This document shows, piece by piece, positions 43,514-56,789 of a stretch of 64,000 nucleotides of DNA; the first letter of the stretch is position 1, and the number at the start of each line of letters is the position of its first letter. This DNA comes from Mercurialis annua. Its lineage: Eukaryota; Streptophyta; Magnoliopsida; Malpighiales; Euphorbiaceae. The notes beneath the pieces are model-generated. The model ran no database searches. It was given only the letters and a program-made list of their open reading frames with translations, and had not been told where the DNA came from. Location of the stretch: contig NC_065572.1 of the NCBI RefSeq assembly GCF_937616625.2, forward strand, positions 40,265,653 to 40,329,652, given 5' to 3'. The translations under genes were made by a program, and so were the position numbers.

Positions 43514-46226
43514 TGTAATATCCCGTGTTTTTCCGTCATGGTTTTGTTGTGTTTCCGACTTAGTTTCGGATTGTTAATGGTTGACTTAGCAAGTGTGACA
43601 CTATGTTTGGGGTTTAAGTTGTATCCTGTATGTGTCGTGTGAGTTTTCGATGGTGATTTAATTTGTATCAGTTTTATAATCAATGATGTGTTCGTGTGCC
43701 TTTTGAATGTGACATGTCTTGATAAAACATCCATATCTCCCAATTGCACTGTTGGATCGGGATCATTTTTGGATAGGCTGTGCACGAGAAAAAGTTGACT
43801 GTTGGATCAAATCGGAGGCGCGTCGGAGGGCGCGTTGGGCCATCGCGCCTCGCAACGCGCCTGTCGTGTTTTTTCATTTTTGGGCCTTTAAATAGATCCC
43901 TTTTTCTGATTTAAACATTAGCTACACTCATATTAAACCCTAGCCGACCTAAATACTATTAAACTCTCTAATTTAATTCGTTTTCCATCAAATCCTTCTC
44001 AAATCGTTGGTTTTCGGTAAGATACTCTCACTCTCCATTCATCCGCTCTCATTCGATTCCCATTTGGTCTTTGGTAACTCATTCTTTTTTTGTTCCTGGA
44101 TCATTGTAGGGCTATTACGTACTTTTTATTTTGCTGGTTCATTCATCCTTGTTCCTTATGGTGTTAAATCACGTTTCATTCATTCTTGGTACGTAGCGAT
44201 TCGTTCGTTTAAGCATTACTCTTGTTTGTTGATAATTATGGTTGTTGTTTACTGTTTTGAGTATGCCGATTCTGAAGTTAAGTGTTTGGTTTGATGCTTT
44301 ACGATCATGTAGTTGCTTGTGCAAGTTTTACCAGTTGATAAATTGTAATTTGATTTAAGTGTTTCATGCAATCGTTGGGGATGATGATTGCCACTATTTG
44401 GGTGTATTCAGTGACTGAGTTTGCATGACCAATGGATGTAATTTCATATTTCTTACATGGGTTTCTCAAGATCGATTTCTAAGTTGTATACTATACCTTT
44501 TGGTTGATCTTGTTATGATTATTCGCAGTTTTTAGATAGTGTCCTACGGCTGTAAATCTTCGTTTGGGGCTGATGTTAATTGATGAAATCAAATCTTGCT
44601 TGTTTGGTTTGATGAATAGGATTTAAGGTTGAGTTTTGGTCCATGTTGCATGAACACACTTTGGTTGATTCATATGATGTTAGTTGCTGCACATATGTGT
44701 ATTATAGGTAGTTTTGGGCGTTTGTAACATGTTGATATTATTCAAAGATCATTGGTTTGATTTCATGTTGTTAAGATATAAGGTGGAAATTTTATGTCAT
44801 GTAAATGGTTGATTTGGCTTCTTCATTTTCAGATCTGAGTTGGTGAACTCATATGCATATTTAGAACCTATTTAAGTGTTGTGACACGCTTGTGTCTACT
44901 TTGGGTGTTTTGGCCAAGTGTGGCTAGCTTTGGGTTTGTTGTAAATGTGCATCTTTATTATTAAACTAGGTTGAGTTCCGTATTTTCAAATGAGCAATGT
45001 TTTGATTTAAAGGTTCCAGATATACTTTGGTTTTACTCTGGCATAACACTAGGTCGGGTTAGACTTGGGTCGCCCGACATATGAGATTAAGCTTATAGTT
45101 GTATAACTCGGTTAATTCACTACTTTGGGATTTCACTTGGTTATGCTTAACTTATTATTTGACTCTGGTATTACTTTGGCTATGGATTGTATACGTTTGA
45201 TTGTTATGCCTTGGTATATACTTTGGCTTGTGGTGGAGATACTAGTCCTATGTGGTGTCTAATATTCTTAGAGTTAGGGGATGAATTGTTTTTAACTTAA
45301 GTTTTGTTTCTAGACCCGTCGACTGTTCGTGCTTCAGAGTCAGAGCAGGTTTAGGTTGCTTGACAGGTTATCACGTGGATTTGCAAGCAATGAGTTTGTA
45401 GTGTTAGTTACCGCTTTATTAAGTACCGCAAATAATTTTAGTATTGTAATTGTTTACGAACTGTTTTTAATGATTATGGATCTGGATTGGAATGAGCTAC
45501 TTAATAGGCTTGTATCGAGACTGTGTGCACCGTTAAGTACTTTAGGATTGGCTGACCAATGTCTGGCCTACATTGGAAATTGATGAGAATTTGTTCCCAT
45601 CTACTTTGGATTATACTTTGGGATATATATACACTTTGGGATTTCATTTCAATATTGTATTCCATGATCAAGTATCTAAGTATATTAGTATAAAAGGATT
45701 TGATTTTAAGGGTTTTAATCTTAATAAATGTACATAGCATTATGAACTCATCTCAGTATATCTGAGCCCGTTGTTTTCCCAATTTTTTAAGGGTTATTAT
45801 TTGAGAGCTTTTGTCATCCCTTATTCTTTGATTTCTTGGAGGTTTTATGCTATTTAAACTAGTCAACGGTTTTAAACACTTAGACCGCAATAGAGCTAGA
45901 TTATTTATTATGGATATCTTATGTTATTTTGTCGGATTGGTCCGATTGTTTTGTTATTAACTTTGGCATGTTATACTTTGGTTTATATGTTATATATAAG
46001 GCATGCTGTTGAGTCTCGGGTTTTAGCCGAGCATCAGATATTTAAGTTATTATTTAAGTTGTGATATAAACTGCTGCACTTAGGTTAAAGTCTCAGCTGC
46101 CCCCGAGCAGTGGTTTTCTTGCATGTTTATATGTTGTATGATTATCCGCAAGGCTTGCTACGGGTTTTGGTACGACCATACCCATACCCAAGCGCCGGTC
46201 GCGATCCTTGAAATTGGATCGTGACA
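43514..46226 (+). repeat. 3' LTR of the LARD-like element (2713 bases)
   Basis: It starts TGTAATATCCCGTG and ends GGATCGTGACA, followed by the GTTTC target duplication. It keeps a segment missing from the 5' copy (about 45050-45390). Two parts of that segment are shared with the solo LTR at 47781: the TAGACTTGGGT..CCCGACAT block (45060, 49501) and the CTAGACCCGTCGACTGTTCG block (45312, 49796). This shows that the two families are related. Confidence 0.92.
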
Positions 46227-47780
46227 GTTTCGCATTTTTAGCGATTTAAGGCAAACGTTACGAAACAAAACCAAACATTTCACCTTTTTAGCGATTGAAG
46301 CCAAACGTATACAAACATTACGAAATAAAACCAAACGTTTCACCTTTTTAGCGATTTAAGCCAAACGTTTAAAACATTACAAAACCAATCCAAAGGTTTG
46401 AAACGTTACGAAACAAATTCAAACGTTTCACATTTTTAGCGATTTAAGCCAAACGTTTACAAACGTTACGAAACAAATCTAAACTTTTCACCTTTTTAGA
46501 AATTTATGCCAAACGTTTACAAACGTTATGAAACAAATCCAAACGTTTCACCTTTTTAGAGATTGAAGCCAAACGTTTACAAACAATACGAAACAAAACA
46601 AAATGTTTCACACTTTTAAGCGATCTAAGCCAAACGTTTACAAACGTTACAACACAAAACCAAACGTTTCCCCTTTTTAGCGATTTAAGCCAAACGTTTA
46701 CAAACGTTATGAAATCGCTAAAAGGGGAAACATTTGGAGTTTTTCGTAACGTTTTAAATGTTTGGATTGGTTACGAAACAAATCCAAACATTTCACCTTA
46801 TAGCGTTTAACCCAAACCTTTGGCTTAATTTGCTTCGTAACATTTACAAACGTCACAAAAAAAAATTTAAACGTTCCACCTTTTTAGCGATTTAAGCCAA
46901 ATGTTTACAAACGTTACAAAACAAAACAATTTTTAGAGATATAAGCCAAACGTTTAAAACGTTACGAAACCAATGCAAACGTTAAAAACGATACAAAACA
47001 AATCCTAACGTTTCACCTTTTAGCTATTTAAGCCAAACGTTTAAAACGTTTTGAAACCAATCTAAACGTTTAAAAAATTACGAAACAAATCCAAACGTTT
47101 CACATTTTTAGCAATTGAAGCCAAACGTTTACAAACGTTACGAAACTAAGCCAAACGTTTAAAACGTCACGAAAAAAACCAAACGTTTCACCTTTTTAGC
47201 GATTTAAGCCAAACATTTACAAACATTACAAAACAAATCCAAACGTTACGAAACCCAAAACGTTACGAAACAAAACCAAACGTTTAAAACGTTATGAAAC
47301 AAATCCAAACGTTTCACTTTTTTAGCGATTTAACCAGACGTTTCACCTTTTCACCTTTTTAGCGATCTATCCAAACGTTTCACCTTTTTTAACAAAGCCA
47401 AAAGTGTTACGAAACAAATCCAAACATTTCACCTTTTTAACGATTTAAGTCAAAAGTTTAAAACGTTACAAAATCAATCAAAAAATTTAAAACGTTACGA
47501 AACAAATCCAAATGTTTAAAATATTACGAAACAAATCCAAATATTTCACCTTTTTAGCGATTTAAGCCAGACGTTTACAAACGTTACAAAACAAATCCAA
47601 ACGTTTTCCCTTTTTAGCGGTTTAGGCCAAACGTTTAATACGTTACGAAACCAATCCAAACGTTTAAAGTGTTACGAAACAAATCGTAACGTTTCACTTT
47701 TTTTGCTATTTAAGCCAAACATTTACAAATGTTACAAAATCAATCGAAATGTTTAAAACTTTACGAAATAAATCCAAACG
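46227..47780 (-). repeat. Satellite, minus orientation, with short plus inserts
   Basis: The array continues from 36654 in the same orientation. Short plus segments lie at about 46713-46774 and 46816-46848. The last five bases, AAACG (47776-47780), are the left target duplication of the next solo LTR. The minus-strand frame at 46158-46343 is repeat translation. Confidence 0.9.
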
Positions 47781-50743
47781 TGTAATGCCCCGTATTGTTC
47801 TCTTTATTATTTGTATTTTAATTTTAATTTTATTTGAGTCGTTCGTTGATTCGATCATGTTTCGATTCGTGTTTGGTTTGTGTTATTAATATTTTTTTAA
47901 AAGGAAAAAGGAAAAAGAAAAGGAAGAAAGTGAACATATTAGCCATGCATGCACTTATTCATTCATTCCCACGTAAAAGCCATTTTTGAAACAGAAGCAA
48001 AAAGTGAAGTTGGTTATAGTAGCAGCGCAACCACTGCTACGTTTGTTTTCCTTATTTATTTCACGTTCTAAAACCTAATTTGTCTTCCACTCAATTCCTT
48101 CTAACCCTAGCCATCATTAATAGCTTAAAACCTCTGGAGATCATCGTCCATATCATCCTCAAAGTTCTTGTGAAATTGGTAAGAAACTATCATTCATATT
48201 TTTCAATTTGCTTATAAATCGATACCTTCGTTCCTAAGCTCGTTCTCATTCGTTTTAGCGTCGTTTGGAGATCCGTCTTATCTCAGCGATAGTGGACTCA
48301 ACCGTCTTCGAGTCCGAGCTTCATTTTTGTAAAACGATACGTTATTCATTCCGTTATAGCCGCCGCCGTTTTACCGCTTTGGAGTTATTTTTAGTTTATA
48401 GTTTATAGTTTATAATCGATACCTTCGTTTTTCAATTTGTTCTCCGTCATTTTAGGATCAAATTTGGATCCGTCTCGTCCACATGAAAGTAGACTCATTC
48501 CTCTACGTTTCTACTTTTTGTTTTCCGTCAAACGTTACGTAAACTAATCTGCTATATCCGCCGCTGTTTCTTCGTTTTCATGCGTCTATTCTTTTCTTTT
48601 AGCTATATTTCTTTCTCGCATATACAAGTTGATTGCTGTGTTTGATTTTTTGCCTTCAAATGATTGATTAACTTATGTTTTCTTGTTCTTGATGGTTAAA
48701 CTATGATGGCTTCGTTATTAAGTTCCCAAGCTAGTTGTTCTTTTGATTATTTTATGCTTTATCACAAAAATCTATACTGTTAGTTTGAAGTTCATAATAT
48801 GGCTTCTATTTGTCTTTAATTTCTTCAGTTTTGATTTGATTATTTGGCTTTGTCATTCATTAGACTTCGTTGTGTGTTTTGGTCTCTCAGTGTTGATTTT
48901 ACAAATTAATTTGAGTTATGTTAAATTAGTTGTATTGAATTTGATATACAAATTAATTTGAGTTATGTTAAGTTGGTCCTCATAAAATGATTATGTTCAT
49001 GATGTGTGGGTATAGAATATGGCGGTAATTTTTGATTCAAATAGTAATATGATTTGATGTCTTCTGGTTGGTTTGCAATGGTTAGTGCAATTATATGATT
49101 GCTTCATTTTAATGGGTTATGGAATCATTGATATGTTAGCCTATGACTAATCATGTTTTTGCCACTAAAATTACTCATAAATGGTGTTTAAATCTTAGGT
49201 AATAAATTATTATTCTTAAATTATTTTAATTATTATAATTCAAAAACGATATTTATAATTTATAATTACTCAGGTAATTATTATATTTTTTAAAATATTG
49301 ACTCGACGTGCCAATTTGATGTTTTAGATTTTAAACGTTTTCTGAACTTATTTTAGTTAAATAATTTACGATAACTATTAGTTACTTGTATTATAAGATA
49401 TTGAATTCCATTTTTATTATGATAATTTATTTTATTAAAATTATTATTCTTGGAATTATAAATTATGGTTTATATTTTATATAAAATATTTGGATCGTGT
49501 TAGACTTGGGTTACCCGACATGTGAGGTAGCTTGGTAGTTATCGGTAATTCGGCTAACCCACTATTTGGAAACTGATTTAATTTATTATTTAAATTATAT
49601 TTGAATAATATTTTTCGAAACGGATTTTAAAGCTAGAACTCAATAAACTTATATTATTTGGGCATTATAATTTATTTTAGTATTGTATTACTCTGACTTT
49701 GCTTTACATTGAATTGTCGTTTGTGCTAGTCCTATGTGGTGTCTAGTACTCTATAGAGTTAGAGTCTGTTTTTAATTTATATTTATTACCTTGTCTAGAC
49801 CCGTCGACTGTTCGTACTTCAGAGGCGAACTAGAGTTAGATTGCTTGTCAGGTTTCACGTGGAATAGCAAGCGGTGAGTTTATATCTCTATTTACCTCTT
49901 TATTAAGCAAATATTATATTTTGTATATGTATATGTATAAATAGCTTTTCCAACTGTTTTTCGGCATTGTGGATTTAATTTGGAACTTGCTACTCGATGG
50001 GCATTGCCGGGACTGCGTGCGCACCGGTAATGATTATTATGGTATTGAGGTAGGTTTGAGACACATCTCACATTAGTGAGGGCACAGTGGAAGACACGTC
50101 TCCTGGGCTCACTATTTATTAAGTTTTCGTCGGGGATCAGTTATTGAGATACGTCACACCAACACGACAATGGATTTAGAATTGTGGTTTACTGTTTCAT
50201 TGATAATCCATAATGAATAAATGATTTATTAAACGTTTTAATGGTTTTTCACTTAATAAATGTAAATGGTTATATAAACTCTACTCAGTACATCTGACCC
50301 CGTTGTTTTCACAAATTTTCCAGGTTTATGATTTGAGCATTGGTCGATCTCCGTTTCTTCATTTCTCGGAGGTTATTTAAAAGACTCGAACTATTTTAAA
50401 CTCTTAGACCGCAGTAGTAGTATCAGATTGTTATGTCTTAGCCGGGACTGCGTGGTCCAACTATTACTTTATTGCTTTTGGCATGATTATAGTGTTTTAT
50501 GGTATTTATATATATTGCCATGCTATTGCAGTTTATTTGAATTTAAGCATACTCTGAATATATGTTACTTATATGTACTGCTAGACTAGGCTGAAGTCTC
50601 CGTTGCCCCCGAGCATGTGATTTTATGAAGGTACATAGTTGTTAATGATATTTAAATGTTATCTGCAAGGCTTGCTACGGGTTTTGATACAACCATACCC
50701 ATACCCTAGCGCCAGTCACTATTCATGAAAATGGGTCGTGACA
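47781..50743 (+). mobile_element. Solo LTR of a Ty3/gypsy-type element (2963 bases)
   Basis: It starts TGTAATGCCCCGTATTG and ends GGGTCGTGACA. It is flanked by AAACG (47776-47780) and AAATG (50744-50748), a 5-base duplication with one CpG-type change. Joining the flanks restores CCAAACGTTTC..TTTTTAGCG satellite. There is one LTR only, so it is solo. Its last ~75 bases and two internal blocks match the LARD-like LTRs, so it is a related family. The 72-codon frame at 48743-48961 is hydrophobic and T-rich and has no support as a gene. Confidence 0.92.
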
Positions 50744-51588
50744 AAATGTTTCAACTTTTTAGCGATTTAAGACAAACGTTACGAAAACAATCCTTTTTAG
50801 CGATTTAAGCCAAACGTTTACAAACATTACGAAACAAATCCAAACGTTTCCCCTTTTTAGCGATTTAAGACAAACATTTAAAACGTTAAGAAACTAATCT
50901 AAACGTTTAAAACGTTACAAACATTACGAAACAAATAGAAATGTTTCACCTTTTTAGCGATTTAAGCCAAACGTTACGAAACAAATCCAAACGTTTTATA
51001 TTTTTAGCGATTGAAGCCAAACGTTTACAACAGTTACGAAACAAATCCAAATGTTTCACCTTTTTTAGCGATTTAATCCAAACGTTTACAGACGTTACAA
51101 AACAAATTCAAATATCTCACCTTTTTAGCATTCGAAGCCAAATGTTTAAAACATTACGATATAAATCCAAATGTTTCCCATTTTTAGCAATTTAAGCCAA
51201 ACGTTTACACACGTTATGAAACAAAACCAAACGTTTCACCGATTTAGCGATTCAAGCAAAACGTTTACAAATGTTACGAAACAAAACCAAACGTTTCAAC
51301 TTTTTATCAATTTATACCAAACGTTTAGAAACTTTACGAAAGAAAATCAAAATGTTTCACCTTTTCAGCGATTTAAGACAAACGTTTAAAACGTCTCGAA
51401 AGAAATCCAAGCGTTTCACCTTATTAGCGATTTAAGCCAAACAATTAAAACGTAGGAAACAAATCCAAACATTCAAAATGTTTAGAAAAAAATTCAAACG
51501 TTTAAAACGTTATGAAAGAAATCGAAACGTTTAACATTTTTAGCGATTTAAGCCAACCGTTTACAAACGTTACGAAACAAATCCAAAC
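50744..51588 (-). repeat. Satellite, minus orientation
   Basis: Diverged minus-strand monomers follow the right target duplication. The block ends at a perfect AAACGTTT (51585-51592), where the right half belongs to a plus monomer. The frames at 50941-51195 and 51171-51389 are 20-residue repeat translations. Confidence 0.9.
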
Positions 51589-52380
51589 GTTTGAATTTGT
51601 TTCGTAACGTTATAAAAGTTTGGATTAGTTTCGTAACGCTTTAAACGTTTGGCTTAAATCCCTAAAAAGGGAAAACATTTGGATATGTTCGTAACATTTG
51701 TAAACGTTTGGATTAAATCGCTAAAAATGTGAAACGTTTGGTTTTTCTTCGTAACGTCTGTAAACGTTTGGCTTAAATAGCTACAAATCCAAATGTTTGG
51801 GTTTGTTTCATAATGTTTTAAACATTTGGATTGGTTTCGTTACATTTTAAATATTTGTCTTAAATAGCTAAAAAGGTGAAAAGTTTGGATTTGTTTCGTA
51901 ATGTTTTAAACGTTTGGCATAAATCGCTAAAAAGGGGAAACGTTTGGATTTCTTTTGTAATGTTTTAAACATCTGGATTTGGTTTGTAACATTTTTAACG
52001 TTTGGCTTAAATCGCTAAAAAGGTGAAACGTTTGGTTTTGTTTCGTAACATTTGTAAATGTTTGGGTTAAATCGCTAAAAATGTGAAACTTTTGGATTTG
52101 TTTCATAACGTTTTGAATGTTTTGCTAAAATCACTAAAAAGGTAAAACGTTTGGATTTCTTTCGTAACGTTTTAAACATTTGGTTTGGTTTTTTAACGTT
52201 TGTATTAGTTTTGTAACATTTTTAACGTTTGGTTTAAATCGCTAGAAAGGTGAAACGTTTGGGTTTGTTTCGTAAGGTTTTAAACGTTTGGCTTCAATCG
52301 CTAAAAAGGTGACACGTTTAATAGTTTGGCTTCAATCGCTAAAAAGTTGAAATGTTTCGTTTTGTTTCATAACATTTGTT
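51589..52380 (+). repeat. Satellite, plus orientation
   Basis: Diverged monomers with several partial units. The block ends at an inverted repeat with 9-base arms AACATTTGT and ACAAATGTT separated by two bases (52371-52390). Confidence 0.9.
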
Positions 52381-52702
52381 TACAAATGTTACGTAACAAA
52401 TCCAAATGTTTAAAACGTTACAAAACCAATCCAAACGTTTCACCTTTTTAGTAATTTAAGCCAAATGTTTACAAATGTTATAAAACAAATCCAAACATTT
52501 AAAATGTTACAAAACCAATCCAAACGTTTCACTTTTTTAGCCATTTAAGCCAAACATTTACAAACGTTACGAAACAAATCCAAACGTTTCACCTTTTTAT
52601 CGATTTCAGCCAAACATTTAAAACGTTACGAAACCAATCCAAACATTTAAAACGTTACGAAACCAATCCATACGTTTACAAATGTTACGAAACAAATGCA
52701 AA
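52381..52702 (-). repeat. Satellite, minus orientation
   Basis: Five or so diverged minus-strand monomers. The block returns to plus at CAAATGTTTGG (about 52699-52709), a CpG-decayed version of the AAACGTTT palindrome. Confidence 0.9.
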
Positions 52703-54783
52703 TGTTTGGATTTGTTTTTTAACGTTTGTAATTGTTTGAATTAAAAATGTGAAACGCTTGGATTTGTTTCGTAACGTTTGTAAATGATTGGCTTAAATCG
52801 CTAAAAAGGTGAAACGTTTGGTTTTTCTTCGTTACTTTTTATACATTTGGCTTAAATTGCAAAAAAGGTGAAACGTTTGGATTTGTTTCGTAACGTTTGT
52901 AAACGTTTGGATTTGTTTCGTAACGTTATAAACGTTTAGATATGTTTCGTAACGTTTGTAAACGTTTCGCTTAAATCGCTAAAAAGGTGAAATGTTTTGA
53001 TTTGTTTCGTAACATTTTAAACGTTTAGATTGGTTTCGTAACGTTTTAAGCGCTTGGCTTATATCACTAAAAAGGGGAAACGTTTGGATTTATTCCTTAA
53101 CATTTGTAAATGTTTGGCTTAAATCGCTAAAATGGTGAAACGTTTGGATTGATTTCGTAATGTTTTAAATGTTTGGATTGGTTATGTAACGATTTAAATG
53201 TTTAGCTTAAATTTCTAAAAAGGTGAAACATTTAGATTTGTTTCTTAACGTTTTAAACATTTGGATTCGTTTCGTAACGTTTTAAACATTTGGCTTAAAT
53301 TGCTAAAAAGGTGAAACATTTGGTTTTGTTTCGTAAAGTTTATTAACGTTAGGCTTCAATCGCTAAAAAGGTGCAACGTCTGGTTTTGTTTCGTAACGTT
53401 TTAAACTTTTAGCTTCAATCGCCAAAAAGGATAAACGTTTAGATTTGTTTCGTAATGTTTTAAACCTTTTGATTGGTTTCGTAACATTTTAAACGTTTGG
53501 CTTAAATCGCTAAAAAGGTGAAATGTTTGGATTTGTTTCGTAAAGTTTTCAACGTTTGGATTGGTTTTGAAACATCTTAAACTTTTGGGTTAAATAACTA
53601 AAGAGGTGAAACCAAACGTTTGGATTTGTTTCGTAACGTTTTAAACATTTGGATTTGTTTCGTAACATTTTACTCGTTTGGATTTGTTTCGTAACGTTTT
53701 AAACGTTTGGATTTGCTTCGTAACGTTTTAAATATTTGGATTGGTTTTGTTACGTTTTAAATGGTTGGTTTAAATCGCTAAAGAGGTGAAACATTTGGAT
53801 TTGTTTCGTAATGTTTGTAAACGTTTGGCTTAAATCGCTAAAAAGGTGAAAAATTTAGATTTGTTTCGCAACGTTTTATACGTTTGGATTGGTTTCGTAA
53901 TGTTTTAAACATGTGGCTTAAATAGCGAAAAAAAGGGGCAACATTTGGTTTTATATCGTAGCGGTTGTAAACGTTTGACTTAATCGATAAAAAGGTGTAC
54001 GAAATAAATACAAACGTTTGAAAATGTTTGGCTTAAATCGCTAAAAATTGGAAATGTTTGGATGTGTTTCGTAACATTTTAAACGTTTGGCTTAAATCGC
54101 TTAAAAGGTGAAACGTTTGGCTTAAATCGCTAAAAAGTTGAAACGTTTGGTTTTGTTTTGTAACGTTTGTAAACATTTGGATTAAATTTCTCAAAAGGTG
54201 AAATGTTTGGATTTGTTTCGTAACGTTTGTAAACGTTTGACATAAATCGATAAAAAGATGAAATGTTCGGATTTGTATTGTAACGTTCGTAAATGTTTGG
54301 CTTAAATCACAAAAACGGTGAAACGTTTTGATTGGTTCAAACGTTTTAAACGTTTGGCTTAAATCGCTAAAAAGGTGAAACGTTTGGATTTGTTTTGTAA
54401 CGTTTGTATATGTTTGGCTTAAATCGCTAAAAAGGTGAAACGTTTGGATTTGTTTAGTAACGTTTGTAAACGTTTGGCTTAAATCGCTAAAAATATGAAA
54501 CGTTTGGATTAAATAGCTAAAAAGGTAAAACGTTAGGATTTGTTTTGTAATATTTTAAACGTTTGGATAGGTTTCATAACATTTTAATCGTTCGGCTTAA
54601 ACAGATAAAAAGATGAAACGTTTGGTTTATTTCGTAAAGTTTGAAAAGTGTGGATTTGTTTCGTAATGTTTTGAACATTGGGCTTAAATAACTAAAAAGG
54701 TGAAACATTTGGCTTTCTTTTGTAACGTTTGTAAACGTTTAGATTTTTTTCGTAACATTTTAAACGTTTGGATTTGTTTCACA
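52703..54783 (+). repeat. Satellite, plus orientation, with a short minus fragment near 54000
   Basis: About 2 kb of diverged plus monomers. A minus-strand fragment of about 20 bases (ACGAAATAAATACAAACG, 53999-54016) is embedded between plus units. Confidence 0.9.
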
Positions 54784-55268
54784 ATTTTAGCGATTTAATC
54801 CAAACGTTTGGATTTTTTCGTAACGTTTTACACGTTTTGATTTGTTTTGTAATGTTTGTAAAGGTTAGGCTTAAATCGCTAAAAAGGTGAAACGTTTGGA
54901 TTTATTTCGTAACGTTTTAAACGTTTGGATTGGTTTCGTAGCATTTTAATTGTTTGGCTTCAATCGCTAAAAAGGTGAAACGTTTGGATTTGTTTCGAAA
55001 AGTTTGTAAACGTTTGACTTAAATCGCTAAAAAGGTGAAACGTTTGGTTTTGTTTCGTAATGTTTGTAAATGTTTGGCTGAAATTGCTAAGAAGGTGAAA
55101 CACTTGGATTTGTTTCGTAACGTTTGTAAACGCTTGGATTTGTTCCGGAAACGTTTGGTTTTATTTCGTAACATTTGTAAACGTTTGGCTTAAATTGCTA
55201 AAAAGGTGAAACACTTGAATTTATTTCGTAAACATTGGCTTATATTTCTAAAAAGGTGAAACGTTTTA
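54784..55268 (+). repeat. Satellite, plus orientation, preceded by a ~25-base minus fragment
   Basis: The minus fragment TTTTAGCGATTTAATCC (54785-54801) joins the following plus block through the 16-base perfect palindrome at 54798-54813. Plus monomers continue to about 55268. Confidence 0.87.
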
Positions 55269-55970
55269 AACATTTTTAGCTATTTAAGCTAAATCATAAC
55301 GTTTAAAACGTTGTGAAACAAATCCAAACGTTTCACATTTTTAGCGATTTAAGCCAAATGTTTACAAACATTACGAAACAAATCCAAACATTTCAAATTT
55401 TTAGGGATATAAGCCAGAAGTTTAAAACGTTACGAAATAAATCCAAACGTTTTGCCTTTTTAGCGATTTAAGCCAAACGTGTACAAAGTTACGAAACAAA
55501 TCCAAAACTTTCACCTTTTTAAAGATTTAAGACAAAGATTTAAAACTTTACGAAACCAATCAATACGTTTAAAATTTAACGAAACAAATCCAAACGTTTA
55601 AAAACGTTTAAAAGGAATCCATATGTTTAAAACGATCTGAAACAAATCCAAATGTTTCCCCTTTTTAGCGATATAAGCCAAACATTTACGAACGTTACGA
55701 AACAAATCCATACGTTTCACCTTTTTAGTGATATAAGCCAAACGTTTACAACCCTTACGAAACAAATCAAATGTTTCACCTTTATAGCGATTTAAGCCGA
55801 ATGTTTACAATCATTACAAAACAAATCCAAACGTTTCACCTTTTTAGCGATTTAAGCCAAACATTTAAAATGTTATGAAACCAATCCAAACGTTCACCTT
55901 TTTAGCGATTTAAGACAAACGTTACAAAACAAAACCAAACGTTTCACCTTTTTAGCGATTTAAGCCAAAC
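55269..55970 (-). repeat. Satellite, minus orientation
   Basis: Diverged minus-strand monomers. The entry point is ACGTTTTAAACATTTTTAGC (55261-55280) and the exit is CCAAACATTTGG (55964-55975), a one-step-decayed palindrome. Confidence 0.89.
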
Positions 55971-56490
55971 ATTTGGATTTGTTCAGTAATGTTTTAAACG
56001 ATTGGCTTATATCGCTAAAAAGGTGAAAACGTTTGGCTTAAATTGCTAAAAAGGTAAATCGTTTGGTTTTGTTTCGTAACGTTTGTAAATGTTTGACTTA
56101 AATCGCTAAAAATGTGAAACGATTGGATTGGTTTTGTAACGTTTGGCTTAAATCGCTAAAAATGTGAAACGTTTGGATTTTTTTCATAATATTTTTAACG
56201 TTTGGATTGGTTTTGCAACGTTTTAAACTTTTGGCTTAAATTGCTAAAAATGTGAAACGTTTGGATTTGTTTCGTAACATTTGCAAACATTTGGCTTAAA
56301 TCGCTAAAAAGGTGAAACATTTGGATTTGTTTCTTAACGTTTGTAAACATTTGGCTTAAATCGCTAAAAAGGTGAACATTTGGATTTGTTTTGTATCTTT
56401 TTTAAACGTTTGGCTTAAATCGCTAAAAATGTGAAACATTCGGATTTGCTTTGTATCGTTTGTTAACGTTTGTTAACATTCGGATTTCAC
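55971..56490 (+). repeat. Satellite, plus orientation
   Basis: Diverged monomers. The end is scrambled (about 56455-56505) with several short copies of CGTTTGTTAAC or CGTTTGTTGAC before the orientation flips. Confidence 0.87.
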
Positions 56491-56789
56491 CGTTTGTTGA
56501 CATTTCACATTTTTAGCAATTTAATCCAAAAGTTTAAAACGTTACAAAACCAATCCAAACGTTAAAAATATTATGAAAAAAATCCAAACGTTTCACATTT
56601 TTAGCGAATTAAGCCAAACGTTACAAAACCAATCCAATCGTTTCACATTTTTAGCGATTTAAGTCAAACATTTACAAACGTTACGAAACAAAACCAAACG
56701 ATTTACCTTTTTAGAAATTTAAGCCAAACGTTTTCACCTTTTTAGCGATATAAGCCAATCGTTTAAAACATTACTGAACAAATCCAAAC
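56491..56789 (-). repeat. Satellite, minus orientation
   Basis: Diverged minus-strand monomers, ending at a perfect AAACGTTT (56786-56793). Confidence 0.88.

Larger units (their letters stand above)
36655..46226 (+). mobile_element. LARD-like non-autonomous LTR element (9572 bases)
   Basis: Two related LTRs (36655-39107 and 43514-46226) begin TGTAATATC and end GGATCGTGACA. A perfect initiator tRNA-Met primer site follows the 5' LTR, and a purine-rich tract (TTGGGGAGAT) precedes the 3' LTR. GTTTC flanks both sides (36650-36654, 46227-46231), and joining the flanks restores the satellite. The 4.4-kb interior has no gag, protease, RT or integrase motif in any frame that I could recognise. The structure fits a LARD-like element mobilised by a relative, probably a gypsy element given its LTR termini. 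Confidence 0.92.

Noticed and set aside
48743..48961. 72-codon hydrophobic frame in the solo LTR as a gene
   Set aside because: It lies inside an LTR in T-rich sequence, and no motif or related frame was seen in the related LTRs.
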